64,000 nt of DNA from Microplitis mediator (taxonomy: Eukaryota; Arthropoda; Insecta; Hymenoptera; Braconidae). Each line of letters begins with the position of its first letter. Position 1 is the first letter of the stretch. Below the pieces are notes generated by a model, which saw only the letters and a list, made by a program, of their open reading frames with translations, made no database searches and had not been told where the DNA came from. The position numbers were made by a program, and so were the translations under genes. Below, piece by piece: positions 11,108 to 22,950 of this stretch. The stretch is taken from positions 9,169,697 through 9,233,696 of the forward strand of contig NC_079971.1 of the NCBI RefSeq assembly GCF_029852145.1, written 5' to 3'.

Positions 11108-11657
11108 TACTCATATTGATAAGATAACTTAAAATGATAAGCTTTGTTCATTTTAATAATTTAACAATACACTTTAGAAAAGATAATTATCAAAAGTACT
11201 GAGAAAATAAGAAAATATGATTGACAGAGATTTGGAAACTATAAGAAAAAAATATATCAATGGTGAAGACACCATGAAATCATCGTGAAAACAACGAGGA
11301 AATACTGAACTACCACAGAGAAAACGCTGAAAAATCCACGCGAAAATACTGTGAGGCCATCGTGGGACCACCGTGAGCTCACCGTGGAAATTACTGCCAA
11401 CCACTGTGAAACCACTATGAAAACACTGGAAATTCACCGTCAGAACACTGTGAACTCGCTTTCGAAACACCCTTAAACCACCGTAAAAACACAGTGTGGA
11501 CTCGGTCGGTACATAGTAGCGTGACTGCACAGAAACCACCGTAAATTCACCGTCGAATCTCCGCCGCTTCACTGTCAAAACACGGAAGACGTGTTTTCAC
11601 GGTAAAAACACCGTAATTCGACCGTGCTTTCACCGTCGCGGTGAAACCGCTAGGGTA

Positions 11658-12240
11658 TCCAAATAAAACATTTTTGAAAAAATTTTATTTTTGAAATATC
11701 TCCAAACGCACCCTGGCGATTAAGCTTAAATTTTTACAGCTTCAAGATATTAACAAGCCGCATCGAATCACACCTCAAAGATCAAAATCGGTTCATCCGT
11801 TCAAGAGTTATGAATATTTACATACATACATACGTACGTACGTACGTACGTACACACATACATACACTCGGACATCATCGTGAAATTAGTCAGGATAGCT
11901 TCCTTGAACCTCAAAACGTCAAAATCTGATAGAAATTCGGTTTTTGCAAATCGGACCGAAACCAATAACTTCCCGAATTTTTGAAAATTTTCAATTTTCT
12001 TAGCGGGAAGTTAAAAATCTGTCTATCGGTTGACCCTACGGGCCAGCCCTAAAACTTCCCGCTGTTTCTGAGCTCCTTGAGCTCGAAAACATTGTTGTGA
12101 ATACATTTTCGAGCTCTTCGAGGTCGAAAATACTTTTGTATCCCATTGCTTTTGTCCGAAAAAGTCTTTAGAACTCTAGAATTGAGTTTTTAAGACAGAA
12201 GTCGGAAAAATTTTCACCAGGGAAATCGCTAGAAAGAAAA
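11658..12240. repeat. Dispersed repeat with ACGT/ACAT microsatellite
   Basis: It contains (CATA)n(CGTA)n at 11818-11874, then CACTCGGACATCATCG and AACTTCCCGAATTT ... TTAGCGGGAAGTTA, which recur inverted at 22700-22870. GGGCCAGCCC at 12050 recurs at 8405. This is one repeat family with a variable microsatellite in it. Confidence 0.6.
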
Positions 12241-13030
12241 AATTTATTATTACACATAACGAGATAATTTTTGCAATCTATTGATTAGTAAAAATTCAAT
12301 AGAAGTCTCAGTGGAAGTTTCATTTTAAAATAGATTTTTTATTAAACCAAATAGTTGTCATGTCCGCCGCTTAATTTTTAATTATTTATCCGGGATTTCT
12401 CCCTTTGGTAGCGATAGTAATTTTGGACAAGCGGGTTGGAGGGTGCGGACAACAATAAAGAATACGAGGAAGAAATTATCTTCCTATAATTTATTATTTA
12501 TGGTGGATCTTTTCGAAAATTAAGAACCCAAACGTCTTCAAAGAGACTGGTGCTCTTGTTTAAGCCAAAAGTATTTTATGATGATAGAAAAATATTTCTT
12601 TCACCTACCTTTCGATGTCAATTCTTCTAGTGCGGCAGCTATTATTCCTCCAGGACTAAACAGCTCACTCGGCCTTCCTGTAAGGTTGGTAGAATGGGTG
12701 CGGCTGGGTTGGTAGGATGATATCTTATGTATTACTTTCGAATGAAACCGCAAGGTTGGAGTGATGAACTTGATCTTTTATTAAGTATTTTAAATTACAA
12801 CGTTTGAACTGAACGTCACTTTTTCACTCTAGTTTTTTACAACTTTTATATAATTTGTATTATAAGATTATTTATCTTCGGATATTTTAAACAGATTTAT
12901 ATTTATAAATGCGTCCTTACTCACACCCAAAAGGGGTCTTTATGCGCAGAAACTCGGCACAAAGTGAGATCACAAATTCACGTGATTTGTGTCACGATTC
13001 ACTCGAACCGGATAGATCTTCGAGATCTTT
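12241..13030. other. Unassigned DNA
   Basis: I see no domain-bearing frame. GC content rises near 12440 and 12680; these could be retroelement debris, but no ends are visible. Confidence 0.4.
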
Positions 13031-13044
13031 CAATTGCAATTAAG

Positions 13045-13360
13045 AACTATACTCTACACGATAGTTGACTATCAGCCGAGTATCTAACTCAATTGGCAAT
13101 TTAATTTATTAATAATGACCGTAAATGAATAAATTAATATCCTACACGAACTTAATCAGCCGAATACCTAGATCGATTTACGGTTTAATTGATTTGAATT
13201 TTTGTAAATGAATAAATTAATATCCTACACGAAATTAATCAGCCGGATACCTAGATCGATTTACAATTTATTTAAAGTGAATTTAGGAAAACCGTAACTG
13301 ATAAAATAATATCCTACACGAAATTAATCAGCCGGATACCTAAATCAGCGACGATTACTT
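13045..13360. repeat. Imperfect tandem repeat, unit about 83-90 bp, 3-4 copies
   Basis: The core TAATATCCTACACGAAATTA followed by ATCAGCCGGATACCTAGATC recurs at about 13140, 13220 and 13310. A more diverged copy lies near 13050. Confidence 0.75.
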
Positions 13361-13443
13361 ATTGCCACGTCGGAAGATTTTTGCAATAAGATTACGGGCT
13401 ATCGACGCCGTTTACGCGGATCAAGAAGTTAAAAATGAACTAA

Positions 13444-14045
13444 AGGCCCCGAGTCGAAATATCGAGTGTGATTCCAGCGCCTCGAGCGTGTCGAGTGTAA
13501 CTCCAGCGCCTCGAGCGTGTCGAGTGTAACTCCAGCGCCTCGAGCGTGTCGAGTGTAACTCCAGCGCCTCGAGTGTGTCGATTGTAACTCCAACGTCTCG
13601 GACGTTGCAAATGTAAAATCCATGTTTTAAAAGCATTACAAACATGAATTTCATTTTGTAAATATAAAAAACGTAAATTGAACGTAAGATTTTCAGTACA
13701 GTGAAAATCTGAAATTGTTCATTGTTATGAAATCAATTTCCTCGAAGCAGGTGGTCCTAAATAGATAAGTTTATCTATTGTGGTAGTGAAAAATTATTCG
13801 TTTTGGTGTTTAATGAATGGTCGAGATCGAAACTACTCGTTGTATTAGGCTTATCGACTTTTCGACTGATCGATTATGTGAGGATCATTTGTGTACATTG
13901 TAGTATCGATTTTGACCAATCGAATGTAATCAGCTGACAGGCTGACAGGTCTGATGATTGTTGTTAAAATAAGAACTCATACTTAAACTAAATGTTTATT
14001 CTTCAAATGATTAAAATGATAAATTTCATTTTAAAATATTTTATT
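13444..14045. repeat. Left arm of a 0.6-kb inverted repeat (pairs with 20514-22117)
   Basis: It is reverse-complementary to the right arm over its full length, starting GGCCCCGAGTCG and ending near TTTTAAAATATTTTATTGAA. It begins with the 29-bp minisatellite. This arm lacks the piggyBac-like insert found in the other arm and so preserves its empty site (CATTAAACACC near 13810). Confidence 0.85.
13463..13605. repeat. 29-bp minisatellite in the left arm
   Basis: There are four to five units with the core CCAGCGCCTCGAGCGTGTCG, spaced exactly 29 bp (13474, 13503, 13532, 13561). Since 29 is not a multiple of 3, several frames stay open, and the apparent 64-77 aa proteins here are by-products. Mirrored at 21966-22105. 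Confidence 0.9.
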
Positions 14046-14225
14046 GAACATAATGATCAATAAAATTTATGTTGACGTAGTCGCGATTTTTTTGATAGAT
14101 ACAGACTAGTTTTATAAAGTAACCAACATAACTCATAATTTTTTACGCTTCAATTTTTAATTACCAAAAAAATATTAGCACCATTTATTTAAGTAGCTGT
14201 TGGTTTATTAAATAATTATTTTGAA

Positions 14226-14450
14226 ATGGCTAGTGAATAACAGAAAGATGAAATCATAGCATTAGCGAGTATTTATACAAGCGATGAATTTTCTTACAAC
14301 CAAAACAATGATCAGTACCAGTGTTCATTGAAGATATTCATCAGTTTGCCAGAAGGTTTTTATTTGCTGTACAAAGATGACCACGCGAGTATGCCCAAAA
14401 TAGAATCAATAGAATTAATTATTTCCCAAACTTTAATCGATGATAAGTAA
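14226..14450 (+). pseudogene. RWD-domain exon fragment (RNF14-like), premature stop
   Basis: ATG at 14226 gives MASE followed by TAA. The same frame then stays open for about 68 codons: QKDEIIALASIY, then a hydrophilic stretch, then a KIFISLPEGFYLLYKDDH-like segment, ending with TAA next to a possible splice donor (AAGTAACC). The D-E-x-x-A-L-x-S-I-Y opening and the following strand pattern are typical of RWD domains, and closest in feel to the N-terminus of the E3 ligase RNF14; GCN2 or RWDD proteins are alternatives. RING domains are absent. Inference: a genomic, unspliced piece of a host gene carried or stranded between transposon arms, inactivated at codon 5. Confidence 0.55.
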
Positions 14451-15408
14451 CCTCTAGAAGTTTCATGTCTACTCTCGCGGATTCGGGGTTACTGTGAAAT
14501 CACAGTGAAATCACAGTGAAATCAATTTTACCGTAAGTTTACTGTATATTGATGGTAATTTCATAGTGAATTCACAGTCGTTTTGTGCCATTTCGTCACT
14601 CTGGTTATATAGTAATTTTACAGTAATTTTATGGTAGTTCCATAGTGATTTCACTTGTGATTCTTTTGTAGGTTTACAATTAAATTACCATACTTTCATG
14701 ATAATTTTACTGTCGATCAGCTATCGATTTATGGTAACCCAACAATGGTAACACTGAGGCTTTATCATGGGTTCACAGTCAGTTTATCGTGATTTCACTA
14801 CGAATTCACTGTGATTCCATAGTAATCTGATAGTGTTAACTCTGTGACTTTACAATAGTTTCACAGTCAGTTCATAGTGGTTTAACCATGAATTTACCGT
14901 GATCCCATGACAACCTAGTATAGTATTAGCACTGTGACTCTATGATATTTTCACAGCAAATTATTAGCGTTTTCTCCATGATTTAACTCTACTTTGATAG
15001 TGATCTGATACGGTACATCTATCATTAATCCAATTTCAAAATCAAAATTTGAATTTTTAATGTCATTAATCGATAGAAATGGAATTAAAAAAAAAAATAA
15101 TATCAATTATTTCATAAATGCTCCTATAATTATTTGTAAGTTTAGCAAATTCTGGGCACATATGTATTTTATTTATTATAAATTTAGCTATTTTAGGAAT
15201 TTCCGAGCGAAACTTTATCTGTAATTATCTAATTTAGTTAATTTTATAAAAGCTTAAGACGGTAAAATTCTTCAGAATTATGAAAAAAAATAAATAAATA
15301 AAAAAATTGAATAACTTTTTTTCAAAACTGTATAAATTGAATTTAAACTACTGCAAAAAATAAAGAGAACATCATTTAGATTAATATTTCAATAGTAAAT
15401 ATTTATTA

Positions 15409-17446
15409 CACTGGTCACAGAAATTAAGGGATAGAAAAAAAATCCGAAATTTTTAGATGATTTTCAACATGCTGTAACTCGGTGAAAAATGGTCGTATAA
15501 AAAAAATTAAAAAAGCAAATTGTAGCCTCAAGTTTCTAGTTTTCAGATCTGGACCTCAAAATTTTTTATCATGTACGGTTCCGGAGTAATCATAAGAAAA
15601 CCAACGAAAAAAAAATTTTCAAAATTTTTGCTGGTCTTTCAATACCTCTATGGGCAACAATAAATTTTTTTGAATAATCCGACTGTCTGACTTTTCTCGG
15701 AAATTTTATGCCCTTTAATTTGGTGGCCTGAAAAAGTCTCTACGACGATTTGGCGCCGAGTTATCATTGATCAAAGCAAAATAGTCCATTTTGCCTTTGA
15801 TAATCAATAACTCCGGATGTATTGGTCGTACAGAGAATGGAAGTAGAGTTTTGAAAACTGGAAAACATTCTCTATAAGGCAAAATTAGTGGCATTTGATA
15901 GAAAAAATTTTTTTAAAGCGATATTGTTTGGTAAAAAACAGGTCAAAATTCACAAATTTAAGGATATTCGGAAATCTTGCTATAACTTTGGATATAACGG
16001 ATGAACAAAGGATATCTTCGACTTTTTTTCAACCTCAAAGTGTCCTGAAAAAACCCTAAAAATTTCAAATCGCTGCGATTTTTCTTTCTTAGTGCCCTGA
16101 AGCTTTAAATTTATCGATTTTGTCAAAAATCACCATAATTGGTAGTTTCTCGGTTTTTGTTCATTTTTTCGATTAGAAAATGGTTTTTTTACCGATAATC
16201 TTCATTTCTTCGATCAAAAAGATCGATTATCGAAAAAAATTGAAAAAAAAAAAATTTTGAAAAAAAATTTTTTTTTTTCCAAATTTTTTTTTTCAAAAAT
16301 TTTTTTTTTTAAAATTTTTTTTTTGTTGTATCTGCAATGATTTATCATTGTCAAAAAAAATTCCTAAAATTTTTTTTACCGCCGTAACTGCATCTGCTTT
16401 AAATATCAACTTAACAAACATACGCTTTGGGTAACTCTAATGCCGGCGGTAAAAAAAATTTTAGGAATTTTTTTTGACAATGATAAATCATTGCAGATAC
16501 AACAAAAAAAAAAATTTGAAAAAAAAAAATTTTTTTTAAAAAAAAATTTTTTGAAAAAAAAAATTTAAAAAAAAAAAAAAAAATTTTTTCAAATTTCTTT
16601 TTTTTGCAATTTTTTTCGATAATCGATCTTTTTGATCGAAGAAATGAAGTTTATCGGTAAAAAAAACATTTTCAAATCGAAAAAATGAACAAAAACCGAG
16701 AAACTACCAATTATGGTGATTTTTGACAAAATCGATAAATTCAAAGCTTCGGGGCACTAAGAAAGAAAAATCGCAGCGATTTGAAATTTTCAGGGTTTTT
16801 TCAGGACACTTTGAGGTTGAAAAAAAAAACGAAGATATCCTTTGTTCATCCGTTATATCCAAAGTTATAGCAAGATTTCCGAATATCCTTAAATTTGTGA
16901 ATTTTAACCTGTTTTTTACCAAACAATATCGCTTTAAAAAAATTTTTTCTATCAAATGCCACTAATTTTGCCTTATAGAGAATGTTTTCCAGTTTTCAAA
17001 ACTCTACTTCCATTCTCTGTACGACCAATACATCCAGAGTTATTGATTATCAAAGCCAAAATGGACTATTTTGCTTTGATCAATGATAACTCGGCGCCAA
17101 ATCGTCGTAGAGACTTTTTCAGGCCACCAAATTAAAGGGCATAAAATTTTCTAGAAAAGTCAGACAGTCGGATTATTCAAAAAAATTTATTGTCGCCCAT
17201 GAAGGTATTGAAAGACCAGCAAAAATTTTGAAAATTTTTTTTTCGTTGGTTTTCTTGTGATTACTCCGGAACCGTACATGATAAAAAATTTTGAGGTCCA
17301 GATCTGAAAACTAGAAACTTGAGGCTACAATTTGCTTTTTTTTTTTTTTTTTTTTTATACGACCATTTTTCACCGAGTTACAGCATGTTGAAAATCATCT
17401 AAAAATTTCGGATTTTTTTTCTATCCCTTAATTTCTGTGACCAGTG
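15409..17446. mobile_element. 2.0-kb palindromic element, CACTGGTCACAGAAATT termini
   Basis: Almost the whole element is one inverted repeat centred near 16425. The ends read CACTGGTCACAGAAATTAAG and its complement, with TA on both sides (15407-15408, 17447-17448). A second copy is at 26466-28448. TA targets and the terminus suggest Tc1/mariner mobilisation in trans. The 80-aa frames inside are the two strands of the arms and not genes. Confidence 0.85.
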
Positions 17447-17647
17447 TATTTATCATAATTTAAAATAAAATATTCTTACATTAAGAAAACTTGATGATTT
17501 ACAAATGAAGGCAAAAATTTTTTTTTTATAAATATCGAATTCTTTTAATTTTATAGTATTTAATAAAATAATTTTTCTTATAGCTTAGTCTTGAGTATAT
17601 ATAGTATTGAATAGCATGAAGTAACAGATTAAATATATAGTTCCGAA

Positions 17648-17731
17648 TGCGTGTGGTGGCCGAGCGGGTTAAAGTACATGACTTAAGCTACTCTCAATCG
17701 AAGGGTCGGCAGTTCGAGTCCCATCATGCGT
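17648..17731 (+). ncRNA. Class II tRNA-like module (Leu/Ser type) inside the DNA element
   Basis: It begins GTGTGGTGGCCGAGCGGGTT, the A-box and D-arm of Leu/Ser tRNAs, has a long variable region and a B box CAGTTCGAGTCCC, and ends CATCATGCG complementary to the start. TAA sits at the anticodon position but the anticodon stem pairs poorly, so I treat it as tRNA-derived. Confidence 0.5.
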
Positions 17732-18767
17732 TAAAAAAAAATAAAATCCCTTCTTTACCGAGGGTAAAAAAATAGCATTTAATCCTCCAGAGGAATTACA
17801 TGAAGTCGTACAAAGAAATAATAAATAATTTTTTTAAACAAGAAAAATTATTTATTGAAAAAACAAGATTAGGATTATTGTTGCTATTATAATATTATTA
17901 TTAATTTTATTATTATTATCTTTTTGAATCATTAAATATAGGATCTCAATATTGCCCCTAAATCTCGATGAAAACTAAGCAGATCCAGGATTAAATGATT
18001 AAGAAATCACAGTAATATAACTGTCAATTCACAGCGATATTATTGTGATTTCGCGAAGAATCTATAGTAAGACTGCTGTGAAATCACTGTATGATCACGG
18101 TATTATTACTGAGAAAGCATGACTGAAGCACTGCAGATCCAGCATAAACTGATAGTGAAATCACTGTAAATACACAGTAATGCTACTGTCAACTTACAGC
18201 TATACTACTGTAAATTGACTGTTATGCTATTGTGATTCTACTATGAATCGATGGTGAAATCATCATAAAATTACCATCGGATGATAATTATCACACAGTA
18301 AGCAAATGGCACAAAGTTACAGTGATTTCACTGTCATTTCACTATGGGTTCACTATCTTTCCACTATGATTTCACCGAAATTTCACCATGATTTCGGAGT
18401 AATCCCGAGTCCGCGAGGGTATAAGAGCATTATTACAAAAATTTCAATGACATTTCACTTTTTTATACTCAATGACTGAATGAGCTCAAGTTTGATCAGC
18501 AGATAAGTTGGCCGAGTTGATCTGATTAATTCAATGACTCAAAAACTCTAAAAAATTATTTTCACGTGAAAAATTTTTTTAACAAAACCACATCCAGTCA
18601 TTGACGTATTTATTTTTTTGTGACACTTTTAAATCTTTAGACATAATAATCATCAGTTTATTTGACGATTTATTACTGAGATGTCGGCAAAGCTGTAACA
18701 ATAAATTAAATGAATTAAAAATTTCATTTTTATAAATTATATTTATTAACCTATTTAGTTCTAAGTT

Positions 18768-20172
18768 CCCGGGAAAAAATCACCATGCATGATCACGTAT
18801 GATCATGCAGGATTCATGCATGATTCGTGCCTGATCGTGCATGATTCATGCATAATTCAGGCTTGATCCTGCATGACTCATTCATGGCCAGGCATGACTC
18901 ATTCGTGATCAAGCATGATCATGCATGACTCATTCTAGATCAAGCTTGCGCATGCATTAAGTTTGAAATAATTGTATCCAGAGATATGATCCATCAGGAA
19001 AGGTCATGCTTGAGCATGCTCTATTATGCATGACCATGCATGGTTCATACTTGATCATTCATGGCCAGACATGACTCATTGGTGATCAAGCATGATCATG
19101 AATGGCTCATTCTAGATTAGACTTGCTCATAACTTACGTTATGAATAATTGTCTACAGAGATATTATTTATCAGGAAAGGTCATGATTGAGCATGCTCTG
19201 TCATGCATGACCATACATGGTTCATACTTGATCTTGTATAACTCATTTGTGATCAAGCATGATTCATTCTAGATCAGGCTTGCTCATGACTTACGTTCGA
19301 AATCATTGTATCTTGAGTTTTTTATATATAGTGGAAACCCATTTAAATATAGTGGAAACCTAAACATGCAAACCTCTCAATAAGACAATTTATAGATAAA
19401 TTGAGAAAAATATAGATAGCCCGAACTGGGAATCGAACCCAGACCAATTCGGTATCGTGCCGAGTGCTCTACCAGTTGAGCTATCCGGCACTATACTATA
19501 TTCCATTCAATTTGATCTATAGCTTATTGAGCCACACCGTCCATCGTACGGTAATACACCATTTAAATATAGTGGAAAACTAAGCATATTAATAGTTAAA
19601 TAAATAAAAAAACAATTTGTATTCATAAATATTAATTGTTTAATGCATTAAGTGAATAATATGTTAAAAATAGTTTTTAATGAAAGTTCAAAATAAAAGA
19701 ACCAATGAAAATTGATAAATTACTCTCTATCATTTGTATAGTACGATTAATTATATACCTTAGTTTCTAATACTTACAGCAACATCTTTCAAATAAATAA
19801 GCTATGGGAATGCGTGTGCATGCATAATAACGCGTGCTCATGTATGGGAATGCCTGATCGTATTTTTCATAAGCAGCCAATATTTAAATACGACCAAACG
19901 TGCTCGAGAGGAATCACAGATTATAAAATCATATGCCTGCTCAGGGAAGATCATGCATGATAATGTATGGTCATGCATGATCATGTCTGGCCAAAATCCA
20001 GGCCTGATCATGCATGACTGGACACGATCATGACTTCTCAGGCAGAATCATGCATGATCATGACTGCTCAGGCAAAATCATGCCTGTTCATGTCTGGCCA
20101 AAATTCAGGCCTGATCATGCATGAGATTTAAGCCTGCTCAGGCATGATCATGCATGCTGATTTTTTCCCGGG
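18768..20172. mobile_element. 1.4-kb element built of GCATGATCATGC words, CCCGGGAAAAAATCA termini
   Basis: The ends CCCGGGAAAAAATCACCATG and, inverted, CCCGGGAAAAAATCAGCATG are flanked by TT. Both halves are dense arrays of the near-palindromic words GCATGATCATGC, CATGACTCATTC and GATCAAGC. A tRNA-derived unit (about 19341-19575) sits in the middle. No coding capacity. Confidence 0.8.
19341..19575 (-). repeat. tRNA-derived SINE-like unit (copy A)
   Basis: The tRNA-like part is 19418-19490: on minus it reads GCCGGATAGCTCAACTGGTA, then GAGCACTCGG, and a B box GGGTTCGATTCCC, ending CGGGCT, which resembles a tRNA-Lys skeleton. The unit is bounded by direct copies of ATTTAAATATAGTGGAAA (about 19341 and 19561). 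Other copies: 44322-44565, 44566-44800, 59350-59489. Confidence 0.7.
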
Positions 20173-20751
20173 TTATAATTGATATTAAGAAACTGCATTA
20201 CATTATGCTTTGTATAATGATTTACTATTAATTTTTTTAGTTGTGATAAATAAAAAAAACAATAAAATTTTTTCACTTTCTATAATTGAAATTTATAAAA
20301 GTGTTACCAAAGATTAGTTTCAATAGTTTTTTTTAGAATTGACATAAAATTTCTTTTTTTTAATTAATCATTATAAGTAGAAATCTTTAAAGTATAAGTA
20401 TTTTAAGTAGAGAAATAAAAAATAAAGAGTTTTTTTTTTTTTCAGGTTAACTCAGAAGATGAAATATATATAAAATATGCAACTGAAAATTTATTAATCA
20501 CTTACCATCATTTTCAATAAAATATTTTAAATTAAAATTTATCATTTTAATCATTTAAAGAATAAACATTTAGTTTAAATATAAGTTCTTATTTTAACAA
20601 CAATTATCAGACCTGTCAGCCTGTCAGCTGATTACATTCGATTGGTCACAATCGATACTACAATGTACACAAATGATCCTCACATAATCGATCAGTCGAA
20701 AAGTCGATAAGCCTAATACAACGAGTAGTTTCGATCTCGACCATTTATTAA

Positions 20752-21752
20752 CCCTTCGTTACACGCGCTATACGGGGATTCCCCGCACAACACTACTCAA
20801 CCTAATAAGGTGCTTTTTCATGCTGACGCTTGACGCTGCTTTTTAGCGTCAAATTCGATCACGTGAAGAGAATTTAACATGTGGACCACCTAGAAAAAAT
20901 CTAGCGATAAAGCTAAATTTAGTTTAGCTTTTCTTGCCGGGTCATATAAGCGTCAAAGTCACTCAAACAATCGCATCGATAATAGTCGATCTTTTCAAAA
21001 CAACAATCAGCTGTTACTTTGTGATTTCATAAATGCAGCGGGTGCTAAAATAAATATTGAGAAATATCAGATAGGTTTTTGTTTTACGTTACCAGTTATA
21101 ATATCGACTGTTACTTTGATTCTTTGACCCCTGATAGCCAAGTTGACCGCAACTTGGCAGCAATCTACTGCCGCAACCTGTCGCAAAGTAGACATTTCCA
21201 TAAGTTGATGGCAACTTTCTGAAAAAGTTGTCAACACCTTTCAGCTTTTGTAACCATTGACTGCAAGTTTCTCAGAAAGTTTTCGACAGATTGCAGCGGT
21301 AGATTGTCGCCAAATTTCTGGAAAACTTGGAAACAATTTGCAGTCAACAGTCACAAAAGCTGAAAGTTGTCGACAACTCATCGTCAAGTTGGTCGCAACT
21401 CATGTACACCAACTTTCTGATCAGAAACTCTGGTTATCGGGGGAAATATTTACAACAAGTTTTGAGGGAAATATCAATTATAAAGTACAAAGATAATACG
21501 TCAACTTTGTAGTATGAAAAACTTGACATCAATACATCGACTTTTGATACTCGTGTGTTATTTATCGCTTAAATTTGACGCTAAACGCTATAAGTTATCG
21601 CTACATTTTTTCTGGATGGCGCACAAGTTAAATTCTCATCACGTGAAAGAATTTGACTCTAAAAAGCAGCGTCAAGCGTCAGCATGAAAAAACACCTATA
21701 GAGTTGGCGTGAATACGAGTGAGACACTAGAGAAAGCGCGTGTAACGGAAGG
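20752..21752. mobile_element. 1001-bp piggyBac-like non-autonomous element, TTAA target
   Basis: It is flanked by TTAA at 20748-20751 and 21753-21756. Termini CCCTTCGTTACACGCGC and, inverted, CCTTCCGTTACACGCGC; the inverted repeats reach about 200 bp (GACGCTTGACGCTGC and its complement). The opposite arm at about 13810 has a single TTAA at the same place. TTAA plus a CCY terminus is the piggyBac hallmark. No transposase; the 79-aa frame inside overlaps imperfect AACTTGGCAGCAA-type repeats and is not a gene. Confidence 0.9.
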
Positions 21753-21965
21753 TTAAACACCAAAACGAATAATTTTTCACTACCACAATAGATAAACTTA
21801 TCTATTTAGGACCACCTGCTTCGAGGAAATTGATTTCATAACAATGAACCATTTCGGATTTTCACTGTACTGAAAATCTTACGTTTAATTTACGTTTTTT
21901 ATATTTACAAAATGAAATTCATGTTTGTAATGCTTTTAAAACATGGATTTTACATTTGCAACGTC

Positions 21966-22105
21966 CGAGACGTTGGAATTACACTCGACACACTCGAGGC
22001 GCTGGAGTTACACTCGACACGCTCGAGGCGCTGGAGTTACACTCGACACGCTCGAGGCGCTGGAGTTACACTCGACACGCTCGAGGCGCTGGAATCACAC
22101 TCGAT
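21966..22105. repeat. 29-bp minisatellite in the right arm
   Basis: There are four to five units of CTCGAGGCGCTGGAGTTACA, the mirror image of 13463-13605. It creates spurious repetitive proteins in several frames. Confidence 0.9.
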
Positions 22106-22117
22106 ATTTCGACTCAG

Positions 22118-22690
22118 GGCCCTGAGCCATGGTGCTCAGGCTTTTTATAAACTTTGCTTTGACAATTGATGGGGAATTTTTAATTATCGTCATTGGTGGA
22201 AGGTGACGACAGTTAATTGTTTATTGTTTATTCGTTAAACTTATTGCAGTTGTCTTCCCACTATTCTTTGCCGCATGAAAAGGTGAAAAACCTGACGCTG
22301 CGTTTTCGCGCGCTTTGCAAAGAGGAGCTCAGAAATACTTATTTTAAATAATTATTAAAAAATAAAAAAAAGATTATTTGGACATAACATAGTAAAATTT
22401 ATTCAATGCTTTTTATTTTGTATTCTAAAACTTGAAGTAATTTCACTTGTGATTTAGCGATATAAAGAATTTAGCGATTACAATTTTTACTCATTTAAAG
22501 GAAAATTTCTTAATTTTTTGACCATTTTAAGTTTGCCTCATTGAAATAGTAATTTTTATTTGAAAAATAATAAATATTATCAGATTTTGTTCTACGGATT
22601 GCGTATGTCGTATTCCCCGGGAAAAAATGTTTTTATAAAATTTTACAAAATTTGAGTACTAACATTTTATAAAATTTTATAAAATTTTAT
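22118..22690. other. Unassigned AT-rich DNA with TTTTATAAAA repeats at its end
   Basis: No gene is seen. At 22615 a CCCCGGGAAAAAATG string resembles the terminus of the 18768-20172 element, followed by six TTTTATAAAA-type words to 22690; it may be a remnant of a related element. Confidence 0.4.
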
Positions 22691-22697
22691 AAAATGA

Positions 22698-22868
22698 TTT
22701 TTAACTTCCCGCTAAGAAAATCGAAGATTTTCGAAAAATTGAGAAGTTATTGTTTTCACCCCGATTTTTGAAAGTCGAGTTTTCATCAGATGTCGACGTT
22801 TTGAGGTCCTAGAAGGCTATTCTGACTATTTTCAGAATGATGTCCGAGTGTATGTATGTATGTATGTA

Positions 22869-22950
<82 letters not shown>

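Larger units (their letters stand above)
9842..11655 (+). mobile_element. Non-autonomous DNA element, copy 2 (CCGT-repeat family), 1.8 kb
   Basis: The termini CCCTGGCGATTTTAGCGCC and, inverted, CCCTAGCGGTTTCACCGCG are flanked by TA (9840-9841 and 11656-11657). Both subterminal regions (9860-10200, 11270-11640) are arrays of CACCGTGA/TTACGGTG-type words in both orientations. The middle holds a tRNA-like module and a core homologous to copy 1 at 5640-6900. No transposase is encoded, so it would be moved in trans. A partial CAAGAA element end lies at about 10920-11107. Confidence 0.75.
14472..18419. mobile_element. 3.9-kb DNA element with CTCTCGCGGA termini (CACAGTGA repeats)
   Basis: The termini CTCTCGCGGATTCGGGGTTA and, inverted, CCCTCGCGGACTCGGGATTA are flanked by TA. 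Subterminal arrays of CACAGTGAAATC/TTTCACTGT words lie at 14500-14990 and 18000-18400. The middle holds a nested 2-kb palindrome and a tRNA-like module. Without the nested insert it would be about 1.9 kb. No transposase. Confidence 0.8.
20514..22117. repeat. Right arm of the 0.6-kb inverted repeat, enlarged by an insert
   Basis: It is the reverse complement of 13444-14045, ending ...TTTCGACTCAGGGCC. It is split by the 1001-bp piggyBac-like element. The spacing between arms is about 6.5 kb and encloses the RWD fragment and two DNA elements. Confidence 0.85.

Noticed and set aside
13463..13605. Regularly spaced 29-bp units resembling a CRISPR array
   Set aside because: Units are contiguous without unique spacers, in an animal genome; an ordinary minisatellite.
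13421..13654. Repetitive 64-77 aa proteins over the 29-bp minisatellite (also at 21912-22169)
   Set aside because: The unit length is not a multiple of three and several frames are open at once; they are repeat by-products.
16704..16965. 80-83 aa frames on both strands, repeated at 26942-27145
   Set aside because: They lie in the arms of a palindromic element and mirror each other.
19418..19490. A functional tRNA gene
   Set aside because: The acceptor stem lacks one base, the anticodon stem is imperfect, and several copies share non-tRNA flanks, as expected of a tRNA-derived repeat.
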